From an uncultured Tenacibaculum sp. (lineage in GTDB: Bacteria; Bacteroidota; Bacteroidia; Flavobacteriales; Flavobacteriaceae): a DNA stretch of 64,000 bases. Shown here piece after piece: positions 35,842 through 43,549 of this stretch. Location of the stretch: the NCBI GenBank assembly GCA_947497895.1, contig CANMIL010000008.1, positions 124,001-188,000 of the forward strand, written 5' to 3'. Under the pieces are notes generated by a model that was given only the letters and a program-made list of their open reading frames with translations, made no database searches and was not told the DNA's origin. Every line of letters begins with the position of its first letter. The stretch's first letter is position 1. Both the position numbers and the translations under genes were made by a program.

Positions 35842-36684
35842 TTATGCTGTCTCTAATTCGAAAATCGTAATCTCTGGCCGAACATTAAACCTCACCTGCC
35901 ATAAGTGCCCTATAGCTCTATTAATGTAAAGTGTTCTACCATCGAACAAATCAATCTCCCCTGAAGAATATCTTTTATTTTTTACAGGTAGCATTGGTGG
36001 TGGCAGAAAAGGAGCCTTACATTGCCCTCCATGTGTATGTCCAGATAAAATCCACCCTTCATAACCATGCCAAACATCTAAATCGCACACATCAGGATTA
36101 TGGCATAATACAATATTAGCTTTCGATTTATCATGCTCCTTCAACACCTCCTCAGGATTAAAATTCATTCCCCAGTAGTCATCTAAACCGATAAAATTCA
36201 ATCCGCCTACCTCCTTTTCTTCATTACTCAAAATTGTTACTCCATTCTCGTGTAAAATTTCGGTAATTGTATCCGCAACATGCTGCTCCCTCCAGTTTTC
36301 ACCATAATCATGATTTCCCAAAATTCCTAGTGTTGCTTCTTTCCCTTTAACCGCATACTTCATTACTTCTCTTAACTGAGGAAATTGTTCTTCATTCTCA
36401 TAGTTTACATAATCGCCTGTGTAAACGACGAAATCGGGATTGAACTTTTGTGCTTTTATAAAACTATCAATTAAATATTGATAATCGAATCTATTTCCCA
36501 CATGCACATCGCTTATTTGCATCACAGTTTTTCCTTGCATGTTCTTTGGTAAATTTTTAATTGCCATTTTGTGTTTCACAAACTCCAACCAAAACGGCTC
36601 TACTTGCCACGTATATAATCCAGCAACAGTTCCAACGCCTAATAATCCATAGGTAGCTTTTTTTAAAAATTTACGTCTTTTCAT
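35842..36684 (-). CDS. YkuE-like metallophosphoesterase with twin-arginine-like leader
   Basis: The 280-residue protein begins MKRRKFLKK followed by a hydrophobic segment, resembling a Tat signal or membrane anchor. The metal motifs follow in order: SDVHVG, GDYVNYE, GNHDYG and GHTHGGQ. It would act outside the cytoplasm or at the membrane. It sits between folP and cdaA, 12 bases after folP, so it is probably co-transcribed. Its substrate is unknown. Confidence 0.88.
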   Translation of the reverse strand: MKRRKFLKKATYGLLGVGTVAGLYTWQVEPFWLEFVKHKMAIKNLPKNMQGKTVMQISDVHVGNRFDYQYLIDSFIKAQKFNPDFVVYTGDYVNYENEEQFPQLREVMKYAVKGKEATLGILGNHDYGENWREQHVADTITEILHENGVTILSNEEKEVGGLNFIGLDDYWGMNFNPEEVLKEHDKSKANIVLCHNPDVCDLDVWHGYEGWILSGHTHGGQCKAPFLPPPMLPVKNKRYSSGEIDLFDGRTLYINRAIGHLWQVRFNVRPEITIFELETA

Positions 36685-36696
36685 GTGGGTGTTTTT

Positions 36697-37515
36697 TTAC
36701 AAACTCTTTACTATTTGAACCGCTTCAACAGCTTGTTTTACATCATGAACTCTTAAAATATTAGTCCCGTTCAATAAAGCTATTGTATTAGCAACAGTAG
36801 TAGCATTTAATGCTTCATTAGCAGTTATACCAAGAGGCTTATACAACATTGATTTTCGCGAAACCCCTGTTAACACAGGAACCTCTAAACTACTAAACAA
36901 TTCTAGTTTTTTCAACAACTCATAATTATGCGCTATTGTTTTTCCAAAACCAAAACCTACATCGATAACAACATCATTCACCATTAACGACCTTAATTTA
37001 AAAATTTGTTCAGAAAAGAACAGTATGAGCTCTTGTACAATATCAGTATAACTTGGATTAGATTGCATGTTTTGCGGAGTTCCTTGCATATGCATGAGAA
37101 TATATGGAACCTGCAATTCTGCTACCTTAGCGAACATATTCTCATCCATTTTCCCTCCTGAAATATCATTAATCAAAGCAGCTCCTGTCTGAACAGCTTC
37201 TCCTGCGACCTTACTTCTAAATGTATCAATAGAAATTAGTATCTCAGAAAACTCTTTTACCAATAAAGAAATAATCGACACTACCCTATTCAACTCTTCT
37301 TCCTCAGAAATATGCTGAGCTCCTGGTCGAGAAGAATACCCTCCAACATCAATAAAGGTAGCTCCTTCTTCTAGCATTTTTTCAACCTGAACTAATATCT
37401 CTTTTTCATTTTTATATTTTCCTCCATCATAGAAAGAATCAGGTGTCAAATTAAGTATTCCCATAACCTTAGGAGAACTCAAATCGACCAAATTTCCTTT
37501 ACAATTAATTGTCAT
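36697..37515 (-). CDS. folP: Dihydropteroate synthase
   Basis: The enzyme joins p-aminobenzoate to dihydropterin pyrophosphate in folate synthesis. The 272 residues are typical. The motifs GILNLTPDSF near residue 20, IDVGGYSSRPGA, INDISGG and GVSRKSML are all present. Its start codon touches the stop of the upstream LOG-family gene, so the two are translationally coupled. Confidence 0.96.
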   Translation of the reverse strand: MTINCKGNLVDLSSPKVMGILNLTPDSFYDGGKYKNEKEILVQVEKMLEEGATFIDVGGYSSRPGAQHISEEEELNRVVSIISLLVKEFSEILISIDTFRSKVAGEAVQTGAALINDISGGKMDENMFAKVAELQVPYILMHMQGTPQNMQSNPSYTDIVQELILFFSEQIFKLRSLMVNDVVIDVGFGFGKTIAHNYELLKKLELFSSLEVPVLTGVSRKSMLYKPLGITANEALNATTVANTIALLNGTNILRVHDVKQAVEAVQIVKSL

Positions 37516-38103
37516 TTAATTCACTACTTTGTTAATAATATTGGTTTTTTCAGGTACATTATAATTTCGAATCTTCTCCATTAATCCTTCTACGGTTTCA
37601 TCAACAAGAAGCATTTTTCGATTATCAGACTTTAAAAAACCTTCTTCAACCATAAAATCCAATTGCTTAATGGTGTAATCGAAAAATCCATTCACATTTA
37701 AAATCCCTACAGGTTTTGTTTCTATATATAATTGCTGTAACGTAAGAGCTTCAAACAATTCATCTAAAGTCCCATAACCACCAGGCAATGCAATATAAGC
37801 ATCAATCATTTGACTCATTTTCATTTTTCGTTCGCTCATTGTTTTGGTAACATGGATTTCAGTAGCTCCTTTATTCACTACCTCTTCCTTTTCTAATAAT
37901 CCTGGAATAATCCCAATTACCTTTCCATCCTGCTCAATCATCTTATTTGATATTGCCCCCATTATTCCAATCTTACCTCCTCCATAAACCAAACCAATGT
38001 TATTTTCAACAAAATAATTTCCTAACTCTATGGCTGAATCTTTATATACATCTTTAAAACCAATGCTTGAACCACAGAAAACTGCTATGTTGTTTAACCC
38101 CAT
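37516..38103 (-). CDS. LOG-family protein (TIGR00730-type)
   Basis: The 195-residue Rossmann-fold protein has the diagnostic PGGYGTLDELFE motif and the N-terminal FCGSSIG. Family members act as nucleotide 5'-monophosphate phosphoribohydrolases (cytokinin-activating type); the bacterial physiological substrate is often unclear. It is the first gene of the minus-strand folP-cdaA run. Confidence 0.92.
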   Translation of the reverse strand: MGLNNIAVFCGSSIGFKDVYKDSAIELGNYFVENNIGLVYGGGKIGIMGAISNKMIEQDGKVIGIIPGLLEKEEVVNKGATEIHVTKTMSERKMKMSQMIDAYIALPGGYGTLDELFEALTLQQLYIETKPVGILNVNGFFDYTIKQLDFMVEEGFLKSDNRKMLLVDETVEGLMEKIRNYNVPEKTNIINKVVN

Positions 38104-38186
38104 TTTTAAAAATAAATTATTACGTAAAAATAAAGGAAAACCTAATTGATTTCTTATTTTTACCTTATTATTTCAGAAAATAGAAG

Positions 38187-38732
38187 ATGAAGGATACCTC
38201 GAAACAATACGATGCGATTGTAACGGAATGCAGGAGCTTGTTTGTTAATAAAATGACCGATTACGGAGCCGCTTGGAGAATATTAAGGCTACCATCTTTA
38301 ACGGATCAAATTTTTATAAAGGCTCAAAGAATTAGACAGCTACAAGAAAATGCTGTTAGAAAAGTTGATGAAGGAGAAAAATCTGAGTTTATTGGAATTA
38401 TTAACTATTCCGTAATGGCTTTAATCCAATTGGAGTTAGGTATTGTTGATCAGCCCGATTTATCGACTCAAGAATCTGTTGAACTGTATGACAAGCATGT
38501 TTCGATTACCAAGGAACTCATGCAAAATAAAAATCATGATTACGGAGAGGCTTGGCGTGATATGAGAATATCTTCTTTAACGGACTTAATACTACAGAAA
38601 CTCCTTAGAGTTAAACAAATAGAAGATAACAAAGGTAAGACCATCGTTTCTGAAGGAATTGATGCAAATTACCAAGATATGATTAATTATGCTATTTTTG
38701 CTTTGATTCACCACTCAGAATTAGAAAGTTAG
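38187..38732 (+). CDS. DUF1599 protein
   Basis: The 181-residue protein has two similar halves, each with a KMTDYGAAWR or KNHDYGEAWR motif, which is the DUF1599 pattern. Function is unestablished. It is divergent from the LOG-family gene and 23 bases upstream of the DoxX-like gene. In Bacteroidota this pair commonly lies near folP and cdaA. Confidence 0.88.
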   Translation: MKDTSKQYDAIVTECRSLFVNKMTDYGAAWRILRLPSLTDQIFIKAQRIRQLQENAVRKVDEGEKSEFIGIINYSVMALIQLELGIVDQPDLSTQESVELYDKHVSITKELMQNKNHDYGEAWRDMRISSLTDLILQKLLRVKQIEDNKGKTIVSEGIDANYQDMINYAIFALIHHSELES

Positions 38733-38755
38733 AAGAATATAAACAACCCCTAATT

Positions 38756-39727
38756 ATGATATTAAAATTATTAACCCATATTTCTAGAGTACTTGTTGGT
38801 ATATTATTTATTTACTCAGGTTTTGTAAAATTAGTTGACCCTATTGGATCGCAATTTAAATTTGAAGAGTACTTTAGTGAAAGTGTTTTAAACATTGAAT
38901 TTCTTATTCCATTAGCGCTCCCGTTTTCAATTTTATTAATTGTTGCCGAATTAGCTCTTGGAGTAATGTTATTAGTTGGATACAAACCTAAATTTACTGT
39001 TTGGAGTTTGTTTGGTCTTAATTTGATCTTCCTATTTTTAACATGGTACTCTTACACATACAATAAGGTAACCGACTGTGGTTGTTTTGGTGATGCGATC
39101 AAATTAACACCTAAAGAAACATTTTATAAGAACATTATATTTATGGTGTTTATTATAATTTTAATTGTTGGATTAAAACATATCAAATCGATTATTTCAA
39201 CCAAATTTGCCGCTATAGCTTCACTTGCTTCTATCGTTTTTTCATTATTAATTGTAAATCATGTTTTGAATCATTTACCAATTATTGATTTCAGAGCTTA
39301 TTCAATTGGAACTGATATTGCCGATGGTATGGAGTATAAAGGAGATGGAGAAATCCCTCCTATTCACGATTTCATGATTGAAACAGATGAAGGAGACCAA
39401 CTTGAGCCAATGTTAGCAAAAGAGAAGGCGATGCTGATTATTATGTATAATTTCGAAAAAACCGCTAAAGAAGGAATCCCTTCTGTGGCAAAGGTTGCTA
39501 AGGATGCAAAGAGCAAAGGTTACGAGGTATATGTATTAACAGCTTCTTATATAGAAGATTTAGAAGCTACACAAAAAGAATTTGATTTGCCTTATCCTTT
39601 TGGATTCTGCGATGAAACCGCTTTAAAAACTGCTATAAGAGCCAACCCAGGTATTATAACTGTTGAAAAAGGAATTATTGTTGGTAAATGGAATTGGTCC
39701 GACGCTGACGATGTTGTTCTAAAGTAA
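38756..39727 (+). CDS. BT_3928-like DoxX/MauE-type membrane protein with thioredoxin-like end
   Basis: The 323-residue protein has about four N-terminal membrane helices typical of DoxX/MauE. It includes the YSGFVKLVDPIGSQFK start and the cysteine pair in TDCGCFGD. A fifth hydrophobic helix precedes a C-terminal domain (about 200-320) that resembles a thioredoxin fold but lacks a CxxC active site. A role in redox or quinone-linked membrane chemistry is suggested by the family but not proven. A strong terminator follows. Confidence 0.85.
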   Translation: MILKLLTHISRVLVGILFIYSGFVKLVDPIGSQFKFEEYFSESVLNIEFLIPLALPFSILLIVAELALGVMLLVGYKPKFTVWSLFGLNLIFLFLTWYSYTYNKVTDCGCFGDAIKLTPKETFYKNIIFMVFIIILIVGLKHIKSIISTKFAAIASLASIVFSLLIVNHVLNHLPIIDFRAYSIGTDIADGMEYKGDGEIPPIHDFMIETDEGDQLEPMLAKEKAMLIIMYNFEKTAKEGIPSVAKVAKDAKSKGYEVYVLTASYIEDLEATQKEFDLPYPFGFCDETALKTAIRANPGIITVEKGIIVGKWNWSDADDVVLK

Positions 39728-39745
39728 AGATTTCAGAAACATATA

Positions 39746-39786
39746 AAACACCCCAATTTCTTAATAGAAATTGGGGTGTTTCTTTT
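39746..39786 (+). terminator. Strong terminator after the DoxX-like gene
   Basis: A perfect 15-bp stem (39746-39760 with 39767-39781) and a 6-base loop TTAATA are followed by T-rich sequence. Confidence 0.93.
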
Positions 39787-39871
39787 CAGAAAAAACAACT
39801 TAAAAAACTAATAAACAACAAACTACATTTATTTTTTTCGTAAATTAACCTCTGAACTAAACTTTATTCTT

Positions 39872-40897
39872 ATGAAATTCTTGAAACGTTTTTTCATTTT
39901 TCTTTTATTAGTACTTATAGCAGGAGCCATTTATATTTTTACCTATTCAGGGAAATATGATATCACTAGAACTAAAACTATTAAAGCGCCCATTTCGCAT
40001 GTATTTAATACCGTTAACGATTTAAAAACTTGGGAAAAATGGGGACCTTGGCACGATCAAGATTCTACGATTGTTGTTACCTATGGAGACAAAACCGTCG
40101 GTGTTGGTGCCTCAGATAGTTGGACTAGTAAAGATGGACCGGGTAAAATGGAAACTGTAGCAATTGAAAACAATAAATCCATTGATCAAAAAATATCATT
40201 CATGGATAATGAGCCAAGTGATATTTATTGGAAATTTAAAGAAGTTGAAGGTGGTACGGACGTAACATGGGGAATGAAAGCAGAAGACTCTCCTTTTATG
40301 TTCAAATTCTTTGCTGCCATTTCTGGAGGTTGGGATGCCATGTTTGGTCCAATGGAAGATGACGGATTAAATAATCTTGCAGCATATGCAGAAAGTACTA
40401 TTCCTGCTCCTTCATTTACTATAGGTAAAGTATCTGAAACAGAATTACCTGCTGGAACCTTTATCGGTTATCCTCACAAAATAAAAATAAATCACGCCGA
40501 AATGACTAAATTATTTATGCAAGACATGCCTAAAGCAGGCATTTATGCTGCTACAAATGGATTGGTGTTTGGAGATTATACGCCTGGAGCTGTTTATAGT
40601 AAATATGATGAGGCTAGTAATGAAACTGAATTTTATATTGGGTTACTGCTTCATAAAAAATTAAAACCAGCGGAAGGCATGGAACTAGTAAATATTCCTT
40701 CAGGAAAAGCTGTTCGAGTTAAGAAGTGCGGGAACTATGGTGATGGTGATCTTGAAGCTCATATGGCTATTGATGCCTATTTAAAAAATAATAATTTAAA
40801 AAAGAAGTACCCTATTTGGGAACTATATGTAAATGATCCTGCTGATGTGAAGCCAGAAGATATTCAAACAGATATTTATTATCCTATCGAAGAATAG
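39872..40897 (+). CDS. SRPBCC - GyrI-like two-domain protein
   Basis: The 341-residue protein has an N-terminal membrane anchor (about 5-25), then an SRPBCC/polyketide-cyclase-like lipid or ligand-binding domain (about 30-175; KAPISHVFNTVNDLKTWEKW). A GyrI-like effector-binding domain follows (about 185-340). Such fusions are common in Bacteroidota and are thought to bind small hydrophobic ligands. No catalytic residue is evident. Confidence 0.85.
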   Translation: MKFLKRFFIFLLLVLIAGAIYIFTYSGKYDITRTKTIKAPISHVFNTVNDLKTWEKWGPWHDQDSTIVVTYGDKTVGVGASDSWTSKDGPGKMETVAIENNKSIDQKISFMDNEPSDIYWKFKEVEGGTDVTWGMKAEDSPFMFKFFAAISGGWDAMFGPMEDDGLNNLAAYAESTIPAPSFTIGKVSETELPAGTFIGYPHKIKINHAEMTKLFMQDMPKAGIYAATNGLVFGDYTPGAVYSKYDEASNETEFYIGLLLHKKLKPAEGMELVNIPSGKAVRVKKCGNYGDGDLEAHMAIDAYLKNNNLKKKYPIWELYVNDPADVKPEDIQTDIYYPIEE

Positions 40898-40930
40898 TTT
40901 TTGCAAAATATCTGATAATGAATTCAACTT

Positions 40931-40956
40931 AAAACCTCAATTAATTTTGGGGTTTT
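40931..40956 (+). terminator. Probable weak terminator before crcB
   Basis: The stem AAAACCTCAA / TTTGGGGTTTT-type pairing (40931-40940 with 40947-40956, one T-G pair) has a 6-base loop and ends in only four T. Confidence 0.5.
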
Positions 40957-40972
40957 AGTATATTCGCAAGAA

Positions 40973-41344
40973 ATGAAACAGTTAATCTTAGTTTTTCTTG
41001 GAGGAGGCGTCGGCAGTACATTACGATATTTATTAGGTAAACTTTTAAATAACTCTCAAAACGGTATTCCTTATGGAACGTTTGCTGCTAACATTATAGG
41101 TAGTTTTTTAATTGGATTAATCTTAGGTTTAGCAGCCAAAAATCAAACTTTAACACAAAATCAAACATTATTTTTAGCTACTGGGTTTTGTGGTGGTTTT
41201 ACCACTTTTTCTTCCTTTGCTTACGAAAATCATGTTTTTCTAAAATCGGGAGACTTCCTAACATTTGCTATCTACACTTTAGCCAGTTTTATTCTAGGTT
41301 TTCTAGCTGTTTTCGCAGGGATTTTTATAACTAAAATAGTTTAA
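40973..41344 (+). CDS. crcB: Fluoride exporter CrcB/Fluc
   Basis: This dual-topology membrane channel exports fluoride. The 123 residues have four helices. The family motifs are GGGVGSTLRYLLG, GTFAANIIGSFLIG and ATGFCGGFTTFSSF. No fluoride riboswitch is recognisable in the 75 bases upstream. The crotonase gene follows two bases after its stop codon. Confidence 0.95.
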   Translation: MKQLILVFLGGGVGSTLRYLLGKLLNNSQNGIPYGTFAANIIGSFLIGLILGLAAKNQTLTQNQTLFLATGFCGGFTTFSSFAYENHVFLKSGDFLTFAIYTLASFILGFLAVFAGIFITKIV

Positions 41345-41346
41345 CA

Positions 41347-42051
41347 ATGAGTAAACTGGTACAATATTCTGAAGATAATAATTACGCTATTATCTCTCTT
41401 AACAATGGAAAAGTAAATGCAATTTCTCATGAAGTAGTTGATGAATTAAACGCTTCTTTGGATAAGGCTGAGACTAATAAAAAAGTGGTTATACTTACTG
41501 GTCAGCCCGGAATTTTTTCTGGAGGATATGACTTAAAATCGATGACTGCTTCTCCTCAATCAGCACTTGATTTAGTTACCAAAGGATCCAAATTATCTTT
41601 GAGAATGCTGAGCTTTCCTTTCCCAATTATTATAGCATGTAACGGCCATGCAATTGCTAAAGGAGCCTTCTTGCTATTATCCGCTGACTATAGATTAGGT
41701 ACAGAAGGAGATTTTAAAATTGGATTAAACGAGGTTATGATAGGTATGACCATGCATAACGCTGGAATTGAAATTGCCAAATCTCGATTAACTCCTGTTT
41801 ACTTAGAAAGAAGTGTGAACAATTCTGAGATTTATACTCCCAAAGATGCAATTTCAGCAGGATTTCTGGATAAAATTGTTCCTAAAGATCATTTATTACC
41901 TACTGCAATTAAAATCGCTCAAATGTTTGGTCAATTAAATGCTAAGGCCCATACTGAAACCAAATTAAAAGTTAGGAAAGGCTATTTAGAAAAAATTGAA
42001 GTAGCCATTCAACAAGATATTGATGAAGGACTCACTCCTCCTTCAAAATAA
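41347..42051 (+). CDS. Enoyl-CoA hydratase/isomerase (crotonase) family protein
   Basis: The 234-residue protein has the crotonase fold. The oxyanion-hole regions are FSGGYDLKSM and NGHAIAKGAFLLL. Glutamates aligned with the two hydratase catalytic residues seem present in GLNEVMIGM and VYLERSV. It is shorter than the usual 255-260 residues, lacking part of the C-terminal trimerisation region. The exact reaction is uncertain. It is coupled to crcB, but the two functions are not obviously linked. Confidence 0.85.
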   Translation: MSKLVQYSEDNNYAIISLNNGKVNAISHEVVDELNASLDKAETNKKVVILTGQPGIFSGGYDLKSMTASPQSALDLVTKGSKLSLRMLSFPFPIIIACNGHAIAKGAFLLLSADYRLGTEGDFKIGLNEVMIGMTMHNAGIEIAKSRLTPVYLERSVNNSEIYTPKDAISAGFLDKIVPKDHLLPTAIKIAQMFGQLNAKAHTETKLKVRKGYLEKIEVAIQQDIDEGLTPPSK

Positions 42052-42053
42052 AA

Positions 42054-42074
42054 AAAGTCCCTTTACGGGACTTT
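42054..42074. terminator. Bidirectional terminator between crotonase and DUF1684 genes
   Basis: The stem AAAGTCCC / GGGACTTT with a 5-base loop lies directly between the two convergent stop codons, with A and T runs on either side. Confidence 0.87.
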
Positions 42075-42680
42075 CTATTTTTTATATGCCATTACTCCGG
42101 CTTTCACTTCAATATCAAGGTAATTTTCTTTTGGTGTAATTGGACAGGAATAGCGATCACTATATGCACAATAGGGATTGTAAGCCTTATTAAAATCTAT
42201 TTCCATAGTTCCATCTTTGAGCTCATCTGTTGTTAACACATCAATAAACCTACCACCTCCGTACGAAGTCGATCCATTGGTTTTATCTAAAAAAGGTAGA
42301 AAAAGATGAGTTTCATAACCAAAAGTTGGAAGCTGATTTTTGTAAAGATTAAGTTTCAAATCCTTACCATCAATAGTGAAATGTATTTCTCCATATTTTC
42401 TGTAAACAGCAATTCTATCAGTAGTTGTAGGAAAGTTAAACGTTTGTCCATCGGGTGTCTTGATCAACTTTGCTTTTACCTTATATTTCGCATTCACAGG
42501 AAAAAAATCAAGTCCATTAAACTTTTTAAGTCCTTTTTTTGTTAAAGGTGAAGTGGATGCATCTTTAAATTTAGCATTCATTTTCTTTTGAAAATCTGTT
42601 TCACCTACTATCTCTTTTTTTCCTTGAGAACTACAAGACATGAAAAAAAACATTGAAATTACTGCAAATACAAGCTTCAT
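42075..42680 (-). CDS. DUF1684 lipoprotein
   Basis: The 201-residue protein has a lipoprotein signal (FFMSC, Cys16) and the diagnostic DUF1684 C-terminus (FNKAYNPYCAYSD and SCPITPKENYL). The function is unknown. It is a single gene sharing a terminator with the convergent crotonase. Confidence 0.88.
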   Translation of the reverse strand: MKLVFAVISMFFFMSCSSQGKKEIVGETDFQKKMNAKFKDASTSPLTKKGLKKFNGLDFFPVNAKYKVKAKLIKTPDGQTFNFPTTTDRIAVYRKYGEIHFTIDGKDLKLNLYKNQLPTFGYETHLFLPFLDKTNGSTSYGGGRFIDVLTTDELKDGTMEIDFNKAYNPYCAYSDRYSCPITPKENYLDIEVKAGVMAYKK

Positions 42681-43063
42681 TTTATTATTTCTATTTCTTA
42701 ATAATAGCTAAGATAATAGAAATTGCAATGCAAATTTTTATACATTTTAAATTTTACCACTTAAAATTCTATCATATTTATTATGTTAATAGAAAACATT
42801 TATTATATTTGGATATATTGCATTAACTTTTGAAACCTAATACTTACTTTTGCAGCCAGTAATAAAAATTTATTACAAAATAAAATTTTTTGATTCTTTT
42901 TTAACATAAAAAATTCAAAGATAGCTATATATTTGACCCCCAATTTTGTCGCTATTTTGTGAACAAAAAGATTTTTGGATTTAACGGAGTAAAATCTCGT
43001 TAAATTTGTGATAGACACCAAACTATGTAAAAATGGTTTTAATTTAATACGAAAGAAGGAAAT
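42681..43063. other. Long A/T-rich gap with several promoter-like elements
   Basis: Two further TAnnTTTG elements lie at 42804-42811 and 42845-42852, both lacking a -33 TTG at standard distance. The best candidate is listed separately at 42975-43008. No coding frame on either strand looks real. Confidence 0.45.
42975..43008 (+). promoter_or_regulatory. Promoter of the 76-residue protein gene
   Basis: TTG at 42975-42977 and TAAATTTG at 43001-43008 are separated by 23 bases. The ATG is 55 bases downstream. Confidence 0.55.
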
Positions 43064-43294
43064 ATGAATACAGAGTTAATTAGTAAAGCGGAAGAGTTTG
43101 AAAACAGAAAATTCAAATTTGTAACAACCAGTGATAGAATTGTAGCTTCAAGAGAAGCTAAAGCTTTAATTTTAGAAATTAACGAGGTTTATAAAGAAAC
43201 GAAAGATAGTAAGTTAATGGACTTAATGAAGCGCTTAACGGTTGTAAAACAAAAGATCGAGAAACGATTGAAAGGAGCTCCATTAACGGTGTAA
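43064..43294 (+). CDS. Small charged helical protein, unknown
   Basis: The 76-residue protein is not assigned to a named family. It is entirely helical in appearance and highly charged (LISKAEEFENRKFKFV and LMKRLTVVKQKIEKRLKG), with no signal peptide. A purine-rich AGAAGGAAAT precedes the ATG, a promoter lies upstream and a strong terminator downstream, so it is a genuine expressed gene. A cytoplasmic binding or regulatory role is possible. Confidence 0.75.
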   Translation: MNTELISKAEEFENRKFKFVTTSDRIVASREAKALILEINEVYKETKDSKLMDLMKRLTVVKQKIEKRLKGAPLTV

Positions 43295-43377
43295 ATACTA
43301 AATCTAAAATTTAACCGTTATAGATTATGAGTTGTTAAATGTTTTATAAAACTTCTCACAAATAAAATTTATTCTTG

Positions 43378-43412
43378 AAAAAAAAAATCTAGGATTGCTC
43401 CTAGATTTTTTA
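43378..43412 (+). terminator. Terminator after the 76-residue protein gene
   Basis: A 12-bp stem AAAAATCTAGGA / TCCTAGATTTTT (43383-43394 with 43399-43410) with loop TTGC ends in T-rich sequence just before the tRNA. Confidence 0.9.
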
Positions 43413-43428
43413 TTATTTTTGCAGCCAT

Positions 43429-43503
43429 CGGGATGTAGCTTAGTCCGGTTAAAGTGCTGGTCTGGGGGACCAGAGATCGAAGGTTCGAATCCTTTCATCC
43501 CGA
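43429..43503 (+). tRNA. tRNA-Pro (anticodon GGG)
   Basis: The acceptor arms CGGGATG and CATCCCG pair fully, with the C1-G72 proline feature and discriminator A. The anticodon stem CTGGT/ACCAG closes loop CTGGGGG, giving anticodon GGG. The T-arm holds GTTCGAATC. CCA is not encoded. It lies near the end of the convergent norB gene. Confidence 0.96.
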
Positions 43504-43549
43504 CTTTTCACCACATCAATTCATAATTACTTTCTTTACTTTTAAATTA

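Noticed and set aside
40898..40972. Fluoride riboswitch upstream of crcB
   Set aside because: The 75-base gap contains only a weak terminator-like hairpin. The conserved crcB-motif sequence is not recognisable.
42803..43021. Minus-strand frame of 72 codons in the gap before the 76-residue protein
   Set aside because: It covers promoter-like sequence, has no family-like features and consists of biased A/T codons. It is most likely chance.
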